Shown here piece after piece: positions 1 to 11,715 of a stretch of DNA of 64,000 bases. Position numbers and translations under genes: made by a program. The stretch's first letter is position 1; each line of letters begins with the position of its first letter. The notes below the pieces were generated by a model, which searched no databases, had not been told where the DNA came from, and was given only the letters and a program-made list of their open reading frames with translations. The DNA is from Nothophaeocryptopus gaeumannii (Eukaryota; Ascomycota; Dothideomycetes; Mycosphaerellales; Mycosphaerellaceae). Location of the stretch: positions 1,426,001 through 1,490,000 of the forward strand of contig JASISA010000001.1 of NCBI GenBank assembly GCA_031771865.1. Reading direction: 5' to 3'.

Positions 1-1265
1 ACACGACTATCTTGGAACATGATATGGATGTGCTGGGGCCTCTGCCTGGTTTCATCCACGCCTTCAGCAAGAAAACCAGAGACTGGTATATATCGCAGAG
101 GCACACGATGTATCCCACTACAGTGGCGACAGAGAACTACATGGTGAAGCAAGGAGGGGCTTCGAACGGAGAGACTAATCCATGTTTAGACTGGGATTCC
201 AGGCTTGCCTTCCTCACTGCACATGATTTGCACTAAATTATTAAACAATACCCTCCTTGAGCGATTGGCTCGAGAGAGGAATGAAAGCTTCTTTGCTACA
301 GTAGAGGATTCCAGGCAGTTGCGCAGCATTGCTTTCGAAGAGAGGCATGAGATGAATGATACCCCTTTGGGCATTTCTGAAAGTTCATATGCCAATTTAC
401 CATGCCAACGCCGATAATCAAGCCACTTTCGTCGGTAGAATACAACCACTAGAGGCTTTGCACATGCGGCAACAAGTACGGTACGATTTTGTCGAGCACA
501 TGAACGACAGCATATGCATCATTCACAGCACATTCAAGCCGCATATGATTGCCACCGCCCTCGAAGACCCCGCCGAGAGTAGCCGAGACCGCGAGCATGA
601 ATATATTCCATCGAATCTCGAATCTACTTCCTCTTCTCTACAAGAACGCTTCCAACCTCTCTCGAAAGGGGGAGGAGGGGAATGACCGCGTCAACCCGCT
701 GCCTCATCAGTATGCCTATCGCTGTCAAGCGGAACGCTGGAGAGGAAGCCAGCGTGAAGCTTCAAATCTAAACCTTGCCGCAGCGTGAACCACTCGTCTA
801 CCTCTGGCTCTGGGCAGTGCCTTGGGGTCTCCTTTGGTTTGTCACCGGATCTCCAAGCTTTGGAAAGACCATCTCCAGATGTGCATATCCCTCATGCGTT
901 CCACAGGGTCGTATTCATGCGGCCGCATCGTGCGACGTCTGGAATTTCTCCTGATGTCGAAAGCCGCCAGAAGCCATATTTCAGCTCGGGTTTACTGAGT
1001 AGGCTCATCCCTCGAGAACCTCTTTCCATCCTGCCCAAACGTGCCGCTGGTGCATGTGAAAGGTTGGAGTCGGTCCCTGCGGCCGCATCCATGCCCGTTC
1101 CATTGACTTTCCCCAGAGCCCCACATTCACGTCACCCCGCCGGCAATAACAACCTCGCCAATGTTTCCTTCAAGAAGTGGTACATAACCTCTCAACCGCC
1201 CTCTCCAACATGTCTCCTCAGAAATCTGCCTTTCTGCCTAGCCTCCCTTTCCACCTACAGATACG
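1..1265. other. Intergenic; possible 3' end of a gene at its left edge
   Basis: No gene can be supported over most of this stretch. A + strand frame open from base 3 to the stop at 234-236 has a protein-like composition (aromatic-rich, with a WYISQRHTMYP segment). It could be the tail of a gene that starts left of the window, but I do not recognise it. Longer frames between 356 and 1522 are proline/serine/arginine-rich, lack domains and overlap the start of the MDR gene, so I treat them as chance. The last 200 bases are CT-rich and are probably the promoter and leader of the gene at 1266. Confidence 0.35.
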
Positions 1266-2345
1266 ATGGCCTCTCCCACCCAAACCCGCGCTTGGGTCTA
1301 CACAGCTGGCTATCCCTCCTTGAAGCTATCTACACAGCAAATACCCATCGAATCCACTGCAAAGAACTCTGGAAAACTCCTCGTCAAGATAGCAGCATGT
1401 GCCCTCAATCCCGTCGACGTGCAAATAATGAACATGCCCAAATGGGCCTTCCCCCTAGGCTTCGGCGACAGATTCGAAAAAGGGACTGTAAACGATTTCA
1501 GCGGTACAATGCTTGCCGATGATGAAAAGAGGGGGTTGAAGAAGGGCGATGAGGTTTTTGGGATGACGGTGGGGAGTATTGGGACGGGAAGAGGGGCATT
1601 AGCTGAGATAAGCGTGTTGGATGGAGGGAGCACGGTCGCGGTTAAGAAACCGGCTATTTGGAGTCATGAGAAGGCGGCTGCGATAAGTCTTGTGTGGTTG
1701 ACTGCGAAGGCATGCATTGAGGCTGTTGCTCCACAGGTAGAGAAGACTGCGTCCAAGAGGGTCGCTATCTTGGGTGGGAGTTCATCTACAGGCATATATT
1801 CTATAATTCTGGCGAAGAGGAGGGGATGGAAGGTTGTTGCGACGAGTTCGGGGAAGAATAAGGACTTTGTGGTCAACACTCTGAAAGCCGACGCACACGT
1901 GGACTACACAAGTCAAGACGTACGCCAAGGCGTCTTAGCATTCAAACCGGATGCTGTGATCGACTGTGTTGGAGGAACAGAATGCATTGCCCTTCCTTCC
2001 TCAAAACGCTACATCACGATCGTGGGCGACAAAACCGGTCGATCGATGATGGGTGGACCATACACATACTACGACTATCTGCATCCGATTGTCGCTGCGA
2101 CTCAATGGTTGAGATGGTTTAGAGGGCAGTATGGATTGGGGGAGAGCTATGATGTTGTGATTCTGGGGATGAAGCCGGAGTGGTTGGAAGAGGCCAAGTC
2201 CACACTCAGCCCGGATGATATCTTCATAGATAGCACTTGGCCGTTTGAAGATGCGAAGAAGGCGTTTGAGAGATTGAATACGGGACGGGCGAAGGGGAAG
2301 GTCATTGTTCAAGTTAGCGGCGGTGGTGAGAGAAGTAGGCTATAG
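1266..2345 (+). CDS. Zinc-independent MDR (quinone oxidoreductase-like) protein
   Basis: This intact, intronless 359-residue frame starts at an ATG after a pyrimidine-rich leader. It has the medium-chain dehydrogenase/reductase layout. The N-terminal GroES-like half carries ALNPVD near residue 47 and GLKKGDEVFG near 95. The nucleotide-binding half has AILGGSSSTG around residues 166-176 and DAVIDCVGG near 225. The zinc ligands of alcohol dehydrogenases are not visible, which places it near the Yim1/RTN4IP1/quinone reductase branch. It probably reduces enones or quinones with NADPH, but the substrate is unknown. It is convergent with the SUT-like carrier, with 92 bp between the two stops. Confidence 0.85.
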   Translation: MASPTQTRAWVYTAGYPSLKLSTQQIPIESTAKNSGKLLVKIAACALNPVDVQIMNMPKWAFPLGFGDRFEKGTVNDFSGTMLADDEKRGLKKGDEVFGMTVGSIGTGRGALAEISVLDGGSTVAVKKPAIWSHEKAAAISLVWLTAKACIEAVAPQVEKTASKRVAILGGSSSTGIYSIILAKRRGWKVVATSSGKNKDFVVNTLKADAHVDYTSQDVRQGVLAFKPDAVIDCVGGTECIALPSSKRYITIVGDKTGRSMMGGPYTYYDYLHPIVAATQWLRWFRGQYGLGESYDVVILGMKPEWLEEAKSTLSPDDIFIDSTWPFEDAKKAFERLNTGRAKGKVIVQVSGGGERSRL

Positions 2346-2437
2346 ACTGCAGAACGCGTGCTTTGCGCCGCAATAATAGAACGTGGTCGGTGCCTTATTA
2401 GAACTTCGCATCCCGAATAATCTATCCTCACCCTCTA

Positions 2438-4374
2438 TCACCCCTCCTTCAACTTCCTCGTCGCCCTCGCCGCCATAATCGCACTCAACCCGCCAATGAA
2501 CAAACAAACCCCAATCCCACTAAGCCCCTCCGTCGAATGATGTTCATCCGGATGAGCATCCTTGGCCAACTCCGGACTCTTCCCCGGCTCCAGGATCGAA
2601 AACACGACCCAGCTAATGCCAGTGCCCACGAATTGCGGGAGCGTGGTGTATATATTGAGAATACCAAGATATATCCCGCTCAGCTCGCCCGTCGAGGAAT
2701 GCGGGATCGGGGATTCGGAGCTGTGCCGGAGATGGAGGGTAACTCCGCCGTCGGAGGAGGTGCGGCCGTCCATTTCCATGGGGGCGTCGGAGACGCTGTA
2801 GTAGGATGTTGAAACTCTGCGAGATCGTGCAGAAGTGTGTGTTGGGAGGGAGCTGCTTAGTCTGTTGATCTCGACGCCGATATATGTTGAGGCTGCCAAG
2901 CCTGCAACCGCGCTAGGAACACCGCAGAGTGCCATCAAGAAAGTTGCGGAGCCGACTGACTGGACTAGTGGAGCACAGATCAGGCAGATTGCGAACATTA
3001 TGTTGCCGAACGTCCATGTGTCCAGGAGAGGGGGTTTCGCGCTTTTGATGTTGCCCAGAATAGAGCGCAATAGCTCCGGAGGCCTAGGCGTGAACGATTG
3101 CTGCTTCTCTTCCTCACCAGGGTTGGTCACTAGGTTCGGCAGGACAAGTGCGGTCATGAATCCGACGAAAGAGTGGATGATTAGGGCGGTACTACCGACT
3201 CGTCCGACTTGAGCGAGCGCGTCGCCTGTCTGGGTTTCTACTTCGTGTCGCAGGAAAATCTCGCCAACCCATGTACTTCCGTAGAACATCTGCCACACGT
3301 TAGAGACATTTCCACCAATGGCTTGTCTTCCGCACTCACGAATGGAAACCATCCTATCCATGCCCAGAATTGCACATTGCAAATCCACTGTATCCGCTGC
3401 GGAACGTACAGAGCTCGCTCGTAGATCTGCTTGGTCATAGACCACAGACTTTGGTCGGTTCCAGTATCCTGCGAACCATCCGAGACCAGCACCCGCTCTT
3501 GGACGGCCCAGCAGGTCACTCCTTGAGAAATGACCATGGCTAGTGCTGCAGAAGAGCAGACTTTCTTGAATTGCGTATCGCCGAACAAAGGCGGGAGAAG
3601 CATCTTCAGGTCAAGGGCGCCAAAGCCGAATGCCAGTATGTGGCCGAGGCCAACCATCCTAGTGACTTCAGAACTTCAGAACTTTCCGGATCCATGTATT
3701 TGGCAAGACGGGAGGACTCACCCCAGGCGGCTCCTAATTGCTGCTTCGATACTGGAAGCGCATCCACGACCAGCGCTCGGCAGGTAGCTTGAGCTGGTCC
3801 AACAGTCAGCCTTGTCCACATTCAACCACATATGCAGTTTATCCATACCGATATTGATCACGAAGTCCAACACATAAATATTAACAATCGCCAACCAAAT
3901 CGTAAACCCCCTCCTCCTCTCCCCCGCCTCAGGAACCCACCACTCCCCAATCTCTTTCGCCCATCCCATAATGACCAAACATCCAGCCACAGCGACCGTC
4001 CCTCCCACCATAAACGGTCTCCTTCTCCCGTATTTCGACGTGCTCTTATCCGATATCATGCCAACGATAGGTTGCATGATCAACCCACTCAAGGGTCCCG
4101 CGATCCACACCAAACTCATCCCACCTTTTGAAAGTCCCAGCGCGAGGAGGTAAGGTGTCGCGTACGTCTGTTCGGTACCCCAGCAGAACTGCAGTCCGAT
4201 GAGGGAGAACGTGAGCAGGAACATGTGCATCGCTTCGGTGTTGCCGCGAATACGCGGGTTGCCCGTCCACGATGTATGCGGAACAACGGTCATCTTGGTC
4301 GGCGATGAGTTGGTCGTCGAGGAAGGTATGTTGTTATTTGTTGACGACTCGGTGGATAAAGGAGTCGCGTGCAT
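2438..4374 (-). CDS. SUT-like sugar/H+ symporter (GPH/MFS)
   Basis: Four exons (4374-3849, 3793-3722, 3665-3340, 3289-2438) join in frame to give 591 residues. The introns are 55, 56 and 50 bp and begin GTATGG, GTGAGT and GTGAGT. The second intron uses the distal of two repeated CTGAAG acceptors, which gives AAWVTRMVGLGHIL, as expected in this family. Plasma-membrane sucrose/alpha-glucoside proton symporters of the SUT (GPH) family show the same features: about 12 membrane segments, a YGRRRPF loop after TM2-3, QATCRALVVDALP in TM4, and FWAWIGWFPF followed by STWVGE. A low-complexity Ser/Thr N-terminus and a Ser-rich central loop are presumed cytosolic. The substrate is inferred from the family only. 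Confidence 0.88.
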
Positions 4375-5217
4375 CGCGGCTGGAGCCTGCTGAGCGCGCG
4401 GACGGGCCTCCTCCCTCAGTCGTGTTGAACAGATGGCCCGAGATTACATTGGGGATGTTCCCTGCGCTGACGGGGATTGAAGCTTATGGGCATTGAGCGG
4501 CGGGTTCGAGAGCTTTGTTTTAGGTACGATTGCAGTCGGTTGTTCGGATTGAGTAGTACCTTAGTATCGCTTATCTCAGGTGTCACTGTCAAGTTGCGCA
4601 AATTGGTGCAGTAGATGGAGTATTGAGGGAGAAAGGTGGAGGTGAAGTGGAACGTGGGAAACAAGAAGCGCGTTCCAAAGTCGTGTCAGAGCTCCCAGCT
4701 TGGCAACGCGTCTTCCTTCAAACGCTTGCAGATCCTTTGGACCCTGACATGAAGGTGAATGTCACAAGACTACAACGAAAAATACCGCCAGCATCCAGTC
4801 ACCTCCAAAGGATGATGCCGTCTGACAAGGACATGGTCTCCGCGGAACATACGGCACCATATCAACCACACATCACTCGGACAAACGGCATCGGAAAAGT
4901 GAGAATGTGGAGAAGAATCGTACGGAGGCAGATGCAGTATAAAGTACTGTATATACTCGCGGCAGCAATCCAAATGCCGGTTTTCTGATTTTTGCTTCAT
5001 GATCTCGTCCACCTGAAGAAAGCTGCCGTTATCGACTCTGTTTGCACCAGGAAACCCAAGATCATCTCTCCAAGCTTCCGGCCACCAGCAGCCTTTTGGG
5101 GTATCATTAACTGTACTTTCAACATGGAATCCTCGCTTCAATATGCTCTTCGTGTAACTCATATACGCCCATAAATGCATGCAAGCATCGCTGGATGGAT
5201 GGACTGGAGCCTTTCTA
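4375..5217. other. Intergenic between two minus-strand carriers
   Basis: About 840 bp hold the promoter side of the SUT-like gene and the 3' flank of the hexose-type carrier. The open frames here have no recognisable domains and run across the 3' end of the neighbouring gene. No RNA gene or repeat was seen. Confidence 0.5.
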
Positions 5218-7218
5218 TTAAAAGACAGAGCCCTTGCGCTCCACATCGGCGGTGACCTCCATGTCGAGCTTCTCGCCGTTCTTGAGTCCCATCTCCGAGG
5301 CGAAGGTGGTGGTTGGCTTCCAGCCGGCGGAGGTACGTGGAGTAGTCTCCTCCATCATCTTGTCGACTTGCTCAAGAGACAGACCCTTGGTTTCTGGGAC
5401 GAGGAAGTACGCGTAGACGAAGGCGCATGTGCAGAGACCACCCCAGACGAAGAAGACGCTGGACTTGAGGTTGCCTTCATTCTGGTTGACCATGTATGGG
5501 GTGATGACGGCAATGATGGTGTTCCACAGCCAGTTGGAAGCGGTGGAGAGGGCGACACCACGGGATCTAATGGGAAGAGGGAAGATCTAGGCGCAAAAGT
5601 CAGCCAAAGTCCTGTGTGCTCTCTACGATCGAGAGTCGTTTCGACACGCCGGAGGCGAGAGTAGGTGCATAGAATGCAACCAAACTAATGACAAAGACTT
5701 ACCTCGCCGATGACGATCCAGGCACCTGGTCCCCAGGTTGAGGCGAAGAAGAAGATGAAGATCGCGATGAAGGCAATCTGCGCGTTGACGGCAGGAATGT
5801 TGTTCGCAACGGTGGTGGCATCGGCCCCAGTGCCAACGGTGTGGGTGTGGCTGCAGAAATGTTAGCATAGACTCATCCTCCCTAGGTCGCTTCTCTTACT
5901 TGAACCCAACAGTGACGCCGACGATGGCCACAATAAACTGGCAGATCAACATTCCGAAGGCTCCCCACACGAGAAGCGGCCGTCTTCCCAGTTTCTCAAC
6001 GGTGTAAAAAGATATCGGAGTGCTGCACACGTTGACCAACGTGAAGATCAACGAGATGAGAAAGGTGTTCGAGATCGCGCCAGTCGACTGCAGGAAGGGT
6101 GTCGAGTAGTAGAAGATAAAGTTCACACCAGTCCACTGTTGCATCATCTGCAGGGAGGTCCCGAGGACAGTCTTGCGCAGATTGGAGTTTGACTTGAAGA
6201 CGGATCCACGGAAGCAGTTCATCCAGCCATTGAGCCAGCCGCCGACAGGGATAACAGAGCGCTCGTATTCCTCGTTGGCGACGATCTCAGCAAGCTCGGC
6301 CTCGATGTACTCGCTGTCACCTGGCTGACCACGGAGACGAGCCAAGGAAGCACGGGCCTGCTCGACACGTCCACGCTTGACGAAGTAACGGGGGGAGTCG
6401 GGGAGGAAGAAGAGACCACCTCCAAGAATGAGACCCCAGGCGAATTGGAGGGCGATTGGAATACGGTAGGAGCCGGTATCGGTTCGGTTCTCAGTTGCGT
6501 AGGTAACGCACGCCGCAAGCAGCAGACCAATTGTAATACAAAATTGGTAGCCGGCGACGAGCGCTCCTCGAACCTTGCGGGGACAGATCCTAAGGAATTC
6601 GCGTTAGACACCAGTGAAAACAGTTGAGAGGTCGAGAACAACTTACTCTGACATGTACAGGATGACAATGGCACTTTCGAATCCAACGCCAAGTCCCGCA
6701 ACGAGACGTCCAGCGACGATTAAACCGAGGCCGTGAGCAGCAGTTTGAAGAATGATACCTAGAACCTTGTCAGCCACAACGTTTCATATGCGCCACTCGA
6801 CTTCAGCTGATTCCACTTACCAATGATGTAGATACCGCATCCAACAATGACAGTCCATTTGCGTCCGATAATATCCGCGACATCACCAGCGATGAGTGCA
6901 CCGAAGAAAGTACCAGCCGAGAGGATCGAGACGATGAGAGATTGGTAGGAGCCGCGGAGAGCATCGTGGTTTGGGCCCATGATAATTTCGATGAATACCT
7001 TGGATCCAGTGACTCCATTAATGTAGCCGCTATCATATCCTGCAAAGCAAAGGGCGGGAGGTCAGCGTGTATCCCAGATATTGGATTCCAGCCGTTGATT
7101 TCTTACCGAAGAAGATACCACCGAAGGAGGCGAAAGCGCAGATGAGGTATGCCTTCCATGTCACTGGGGCCTCGATGCGATTGACATCGCTGGTCGCGGC
7201 GAGGGCGCCAGCAGGCAT
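5218..7218 (-). CDS. MFS monosaccharide (hexose-type) transporter
   Basis: Six exons (7218-7107, 7039-6821, 6758-6647, 6589-5900, 5850-5703, 5586-5218) give 549 residues. The five introns are 67, 62, 57, 49 and 116 bp with GTAAGW donors. Sugar-porter landmarks are present: GGIFFGYDSGYINGV in TM1, DIIGRKW after TM2, AGLGVGFES in TM4, PDSPRYFVKRGR after TM6, QQWTGVNFIFYYS in TM7, EKLGRRPLL after TM8, and the VPETKGLSLEQVD signature at the end of TM12. It should move glucose or related hexoses across the plasma membrane. The tail is too short for an Snf3/Rgt2-type sensor, so a carrier is likelier. The exact sugar cannot be read from sequence. Confidence 0.9.
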
Positions 7219-9617
7219 GGTTGCTGTTGTTGAGGGTCGACCTGTTGATGCTGCTGCTGAGGTTGTTGTTGGTGGTTGTTGTAGGTGTCGAAGTCAGGAA
7301 CAGCAAGTGAGGTGCAGCTTGGAGGAAGCTATGCAGTCCAAGTGAACGAGATGGTCGAGGAGAAGCACACGATGTGAACGAAGCATATGGATCAAAGGGA
7401 AACACGCGGGTTAATAAGAGGCAGCTCCAACAAACGCACCGTCTAGCTTTCGCGGGGACTGTGCCTCGCTCTGCACTAGCGGCTGCATGGCGACCGGACT
7501 CGATCATCAAGGGAAATTGCAATGCAAGGCGCCTCACGTGCGCGACCAACGGAGCCGAAGTGCTCTGTGCTCTGCATCTGGAGGGATCTGGAGAAAATCT
7601 GGGCGGTGGGGCAGCCGCATTCGACAGCCAATCACAGGCGCAGGCGCGACTGGCGGCGCTGCTCACCACGCTGTTCACTTCGCACCCCTTCTCCAGCTTC
7701 AGCTGAGCCGACCGTTTAAGCGTTGTGGTTGGTAGCGAGGAACGTCCCATCAATTGCCATACCAAACCACTCTCAGTACCACTGTCTACTCGCAATTACC
7801 TGCACCAGGCCATCGCCTGGCCAAGGTCGTGGAATGCGCAGACTCGGACGATGCGAACTGCTCACGTCCGGCTGCGTCAAATTCCAGCGGTCTCCCGGCG
7901 CACCAGCTGCTGTTCAGGCCGTTGTCCGCCGAGGCCACGCTTCGGCTGGACAACCGCTTGTGACTAGCTGCAAACCGGTCGCTTTGTCGGTGGGTTGCAC
8001 TGCTTTGTCTCTCCCTTTCTAGACGGAAAGGAACTCTCGCAGCGCGTGGTCAGCTACAACAAACCCACAATGTACCGCGTGATGTACCTGACGCATCCTC
8101 GAACGCATGGCCGCCATTCAGTACTGGTCCCGTGGTGCAAACCATCGCCACCAAAGGACAAATCACGAAGCTCGCTCGTGCCCAGACGGGAAGCGCAAGC
8201 GGAAGCTTGAACTGGTCTCAGACCGTCTAAGCTTCAACCTTGGGATCGAGTGTGAAAAGGTAAATTTGTATGATGTGCAGGTAGCGTTGTACTGACCGCC
8301 GCCATGGTACGCTACATCGTTATACAGAGGCATTGTGTGCGTAACTTCATTTTGCATAGCACTCATCAATAATCAACATGCTGTGCTCTCAACTGGCGAC
8401 AGCGAGCGACATGGGTGGCGACTCGTTACGGGACACAGTATTGCTGTCTAGGTTTCCTTGCCATCGTTTCGCCGGCTGCTCTACCGAAGCCCTGAGCGCC
8501 GCAAATGCACTCCACTTCATGCACTACCACCGTAGCAAACCGTGCAAGCCAAGCTGGACGTGTGATTCATCGAAGGCCCATATTCCCGTTCGGGCGTCCG
8601 CGCCGTGCTGCCGTACAGTGCCACAGATCCCTCAAGCTCAAGCTGGGATCTCGAGCGCAAAATCTGACATGTGGCATCCAACAGACTTGGCGAGCTCATA
8701 GCAGTAGTGTACTATTTCGACGCGGTATAGCGTGACACGGACGCCGGTGTCGCGAGCCTCGTGCCTTCCACACGGGCTTTCCATGACACAAGGCCTCGCA
8801 AGATGCAAGGCTGGACACTGAGTCCGATCGAGCCATTACGACTGCATTACGGTGCTCGCCACTGGTACGATCCGGTCCATGAAGCAATCAGAACAAAGAA
8901 TTGGGACAGAGAGGGATCACGCATTCTCCCAGTCTCCTGGTAAAGCCCACTCTCTCCGCTCCCCGGCCTCTCTCCTCGCCGTTGTGAATATCGGCCACAT
9001 GTGGGTATCACAACCGGGGCTCCGCGGGCGTGTGGGCAAGACTCCACCAGAATTCTCGACCGCTGCGAATTCGGGCCGGTTACACACTCGGCAAGCACCA
9101 GACGCTTCTGGAGGCTGGTGAACAGATGGTCAAGCCAGCGACGCCCGTTAGTCGCATAAGCGGCTTGGAGAACTGACAAAGCAGTATGCACCCCAGCTCA
9201 TCTCCATGCAGTACCTAGTGCGGGCACATGGTCGGGAGTGTAGATCGGCAAGCATGGCTACAGTGTTGATGTTTCGACTTCCCAACAAAATTCATCGTCA
9301 GTCGCCATCTACCACTCTTACGTTTGATACTTTGACTAGAAGACGAGTAGAACGCGCCAGGACTGTAGAAGCCATACTCATCGTCAAGACTTACTCTGGC
9401 GCTGCAACTTCTGCATGAGGCTTGCCGAGGCTACCAAAAGTCTGTCATACCGTTCAAGAGCTCACTAAGTAAACCTCTTTTTGATTGCCATGCGTACAGA
9501 TGAAACGCAAACGTGGCTTGTGCTATACATTTGTGTTTGCTGTAGCGTAATATGCACCATCGCAGACCGGGGCCGTGGACAGCACCGAGTACACGATCCC
9601 GGTCCTCTGATTGTCTA
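7219..9617. other. Long intergenic region upstream of the hexose-type carrier
   Basis: About 2.4 kb with no supportable gene lie between the carrier's ATG and the 3' end of HIS6. The first few hundred bases are CAA/GTT-repeat-rich (reading as polyglutamine/asparagine-like on the minus strand) and are probably a long 5' leader. A GTGGGG match to the CreA consensus SYGGRG occurs at 7606-7611, but single matches are expected by chance. A 230-codon minus-strand frame here (7103-7795) overlaps the first exon in another frame and looks spurious. Confidence 0.5.
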
Positions 9618-10533
9618 TTAAGCTTTTCTGGGCACGTTCCACCTGCAGCACTCGTCGAAGGTGACGCCTTTTCCGCCGAAGATATCAAGCGCGCTTCCGA
9701 TCGTGAGGTCAACCTTGCCGCTGCTGAGGCGCTCGACCAGCTCCAGATCTTGGATGTTCCGGCCGCCGCCTGCGTACGTAACAGGAATCGTACAAATCTC
9801 TGAGAGAAATGTGACCAGCCTCTCGTCGATGCCGGCTTGAAGCCCTTCGGCGTCTGCGGCGTGAATCAGGAACTCACCGCAGTACGGCTCCAGCATGGAG
9901 ATGTTCTCTGTCAACACGTGTCAGCCCTGCCTAGTGCCTGCAGGTCATAGTAGCGTGAAGGCTCCTGCTCCTGATCTTTGGTTGCTTACCCCTGTTGATC
10001 TCGAACTCGGTGATGGTCTGCCATTTGTCCATGGCAACTCGCCATCCGTCACCAACGCGTCGGCAGCTAAGGTCGATCACGAGCTTTTCCTTGTCCCCGC
10101 CAAGAGCATCAAGAACTGACTGTAGTCTTTCCAAAGAGAAGGATCCAGACGGAAACAAATATGAAGTGATTATGACCTACTGTGGAAGGTGAGCACGTTG
10201 GTTCATTCGGACTGAGACTGCTCGGTATCATACCCTTTCGGCTCCCGCATTGATCCACTGCTTCGCATTCGTGTCTTTGATGCCACCGCCTACTTGAAGC
10301 CCACTTGGCCAAGCTGATAAAGCTCCGCGAGCGGCTTCGTCATTTCCTGGCCCGAGCATGATGACATGGCCGCCTTTCAGATCATTCTTTCTGTACAAAT
10401 CCGCATAGAACGCTGAAGGATGCTCAGAGGTGAAGTTGGTTTTGAGTCCCGCATTGTCTGTGGATAAAGTGCCGCCGACGATCTGTTTCACGGATCCCGC
10501 ATGAAGGTCTATGCATGGCCTGAATCTTGTCAT
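9618..10533 (-). CDS. HIS6: 5'-ProFAR isomerase (histidine biosynthesis)
   Basis: Three exons (10533-10234, 10176-9990, 9907-9618) join to 258 residues, the usual size for fungal His6. The introns are 57 bp (GTATGA...AGTAG) and 82 bp (GTAAGC...GACAG). The single (beta/alpha)8 barrel begins FRPCIDLHAGSVKQIVGG, with the catalytic Asp in PCIDLH. Phosphate-binding loops follow at LQVGGGI and YAGGGRN, and a C-terminal motif TIGSALDIFGG closes the barrel. It converts ProFAR to PRFAR, the fourth step of histidine synthesis, in the cytosol. The ATG at 10533 starts exactly at the conserved N-terminus. The gene is divergent from the FAF1-like gene. Confidence 0.95.
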
Positions 10534-10744
10534 TATCGCGAAGTCAGTCAAAGGATCGTATATACAGAAAACGTTGTCTTTGTTGGGACATGAAGCTTGC
10601 ATGAGATCTTTTTGCAGAAGGCGGGATGTCTTGGCGTCAGGCATCAGGCATCTTCAGATTTTTGACTTCTTCTCCCAGCCTTCAGCTCGTTCTGTTCGCC
10701 ACTTTTCGACAACAATGCAGCCGATCGCAATCTGGACCCCAAAC
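10534..10744. promoter_or_regulatory. Shared bidirectional promoter, HIS6 / FAF1-like
   Basis: Only 211 bp separate the two divergent start codons, so both promoters must share this DNA. A TGACTGAC sequence on the minus strand resembles but does not match the Gcn4/CpcA site TGASTCA. No TATA box is evident. Confidence 0.55.
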
Positions 10745-11636
10745 ATGGCGGTGACTTTGGGCAAGCGGAAACGAGGTGCAGAGGTCACAAGAGAGAACAA
10801 GCCGCCCGCGCAGGATAGCGATTCAGAGGAAGATGCAGATGCAAGGGCCCTCTTCCAGCGCGCTTTCGAGGCCAAGTTTAAGCCCTTGGAACGGCAAGCG
10901 AAGCCAGTTGAAGAGCCACAAGAAGATGACGATCATGATGAGAGCGACCTAGAGTCCGATTGGAGCGGGTTAGAAGAGAGCGAAGATGAGGTTGAGGTGA
11001 TTGATTATGCGCAACCAAACATTGACGACATTTTCAGCGGTCGACTCCCTGGCAAAAAGTCATATATGGTATGCAACCCGCCGTTGTCGATGAGGTCTTT
11101 CCTATCTAACGCTGTGGTAGTCATCTAAACCTCCCACAGCAGACGACGAGATCAAAGTAGCGGCCAAGACTACAAAACCGGCAGCAGCGAAAGAAGACGG
11201 CACTGAAGCCACGAACCTGAAGCACGATCTTGCGCTGCAACGGCTTCTCAAGGAGTCTCACCTCCTGGATCCATCATCGTTCCGGGCAGCTTCTGGCCCA
11301 GAGGGGAAAGACAGAGTCAAGGCCCTCGACATGCGCTTGCGAGATCTTGGTGCCAAGACGTCAGTCCTACAGCAGGACAAAATGCCTCTGGCGCATCGAA
11401 AGGGCATAGCCAGCAAAGCTGCCATTCGGGAGAGTTCTCGGAGAAAGGAAGCGGCTGAGAACAACGTCATTCTTGAGAAACAGAAGTTTGGGCCCAAGAA
11501 TCAGAAACGACGCGAGCGTGGTGTTGGCGGGCCAGGTATTGGGAAGATGCAAGGTGGAACTCTGAAGCTCAGCGCACGAGATATCAGAAGCATTGAGGGC
11601 TCCAAGCAGTCTTCGAGGAAGGGTCGGAAGAGGTGA
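10745..11636 (+). CDS. Faf1-like 40S ribosome-biogenesis protein
   Basis: Two exons (10745-11068, 11121-11636) with a 52-bp intron (GTATGC...GGTAG, branch CTAAC) give 279 residues. The protein begins with a basic LGKRKRG stretch, then has a strongly acidic Asp/Glu block (residues 20-90). It ends in a highly basic region containing GGPGIGKMQGGTLKLSARDI and RSIEGSKQSSRKGRKR, which is characteristic of the Faf1 family. In yeast Faf1 is a nucleolar factor needed for 18S rRNA maturation. An in-frame ATG at 10715 would add ten residues; I chose 10745 because LGKRKR starts just inside it. Divergent from HIS6. Confidence 0.82.
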
Positions 11637-11715
11637 TGATCTGGAGATCGCATTGCCACTGCGTTGCCGCACTTGAGGACATCTGCTTCTTCTATGGGGA
11701 AGCATTTGTCTGAGC

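Noticed and set aside
785..1522. 245-codon plus-strand frame over the MDR start
   Set aside because: Overlaps the well-supported MDR gene in another phase, starts at a non-ATG codon and has no domain.
7103..7795. 230-codon minus-strand frame upstream of the hexose carrier
   Set aside because: It overlaps the first exon and intron of the carrier in another phase, begins at a non-ATG codon and is low-complexity Arg/Ser/Thr; it is leader DNA.
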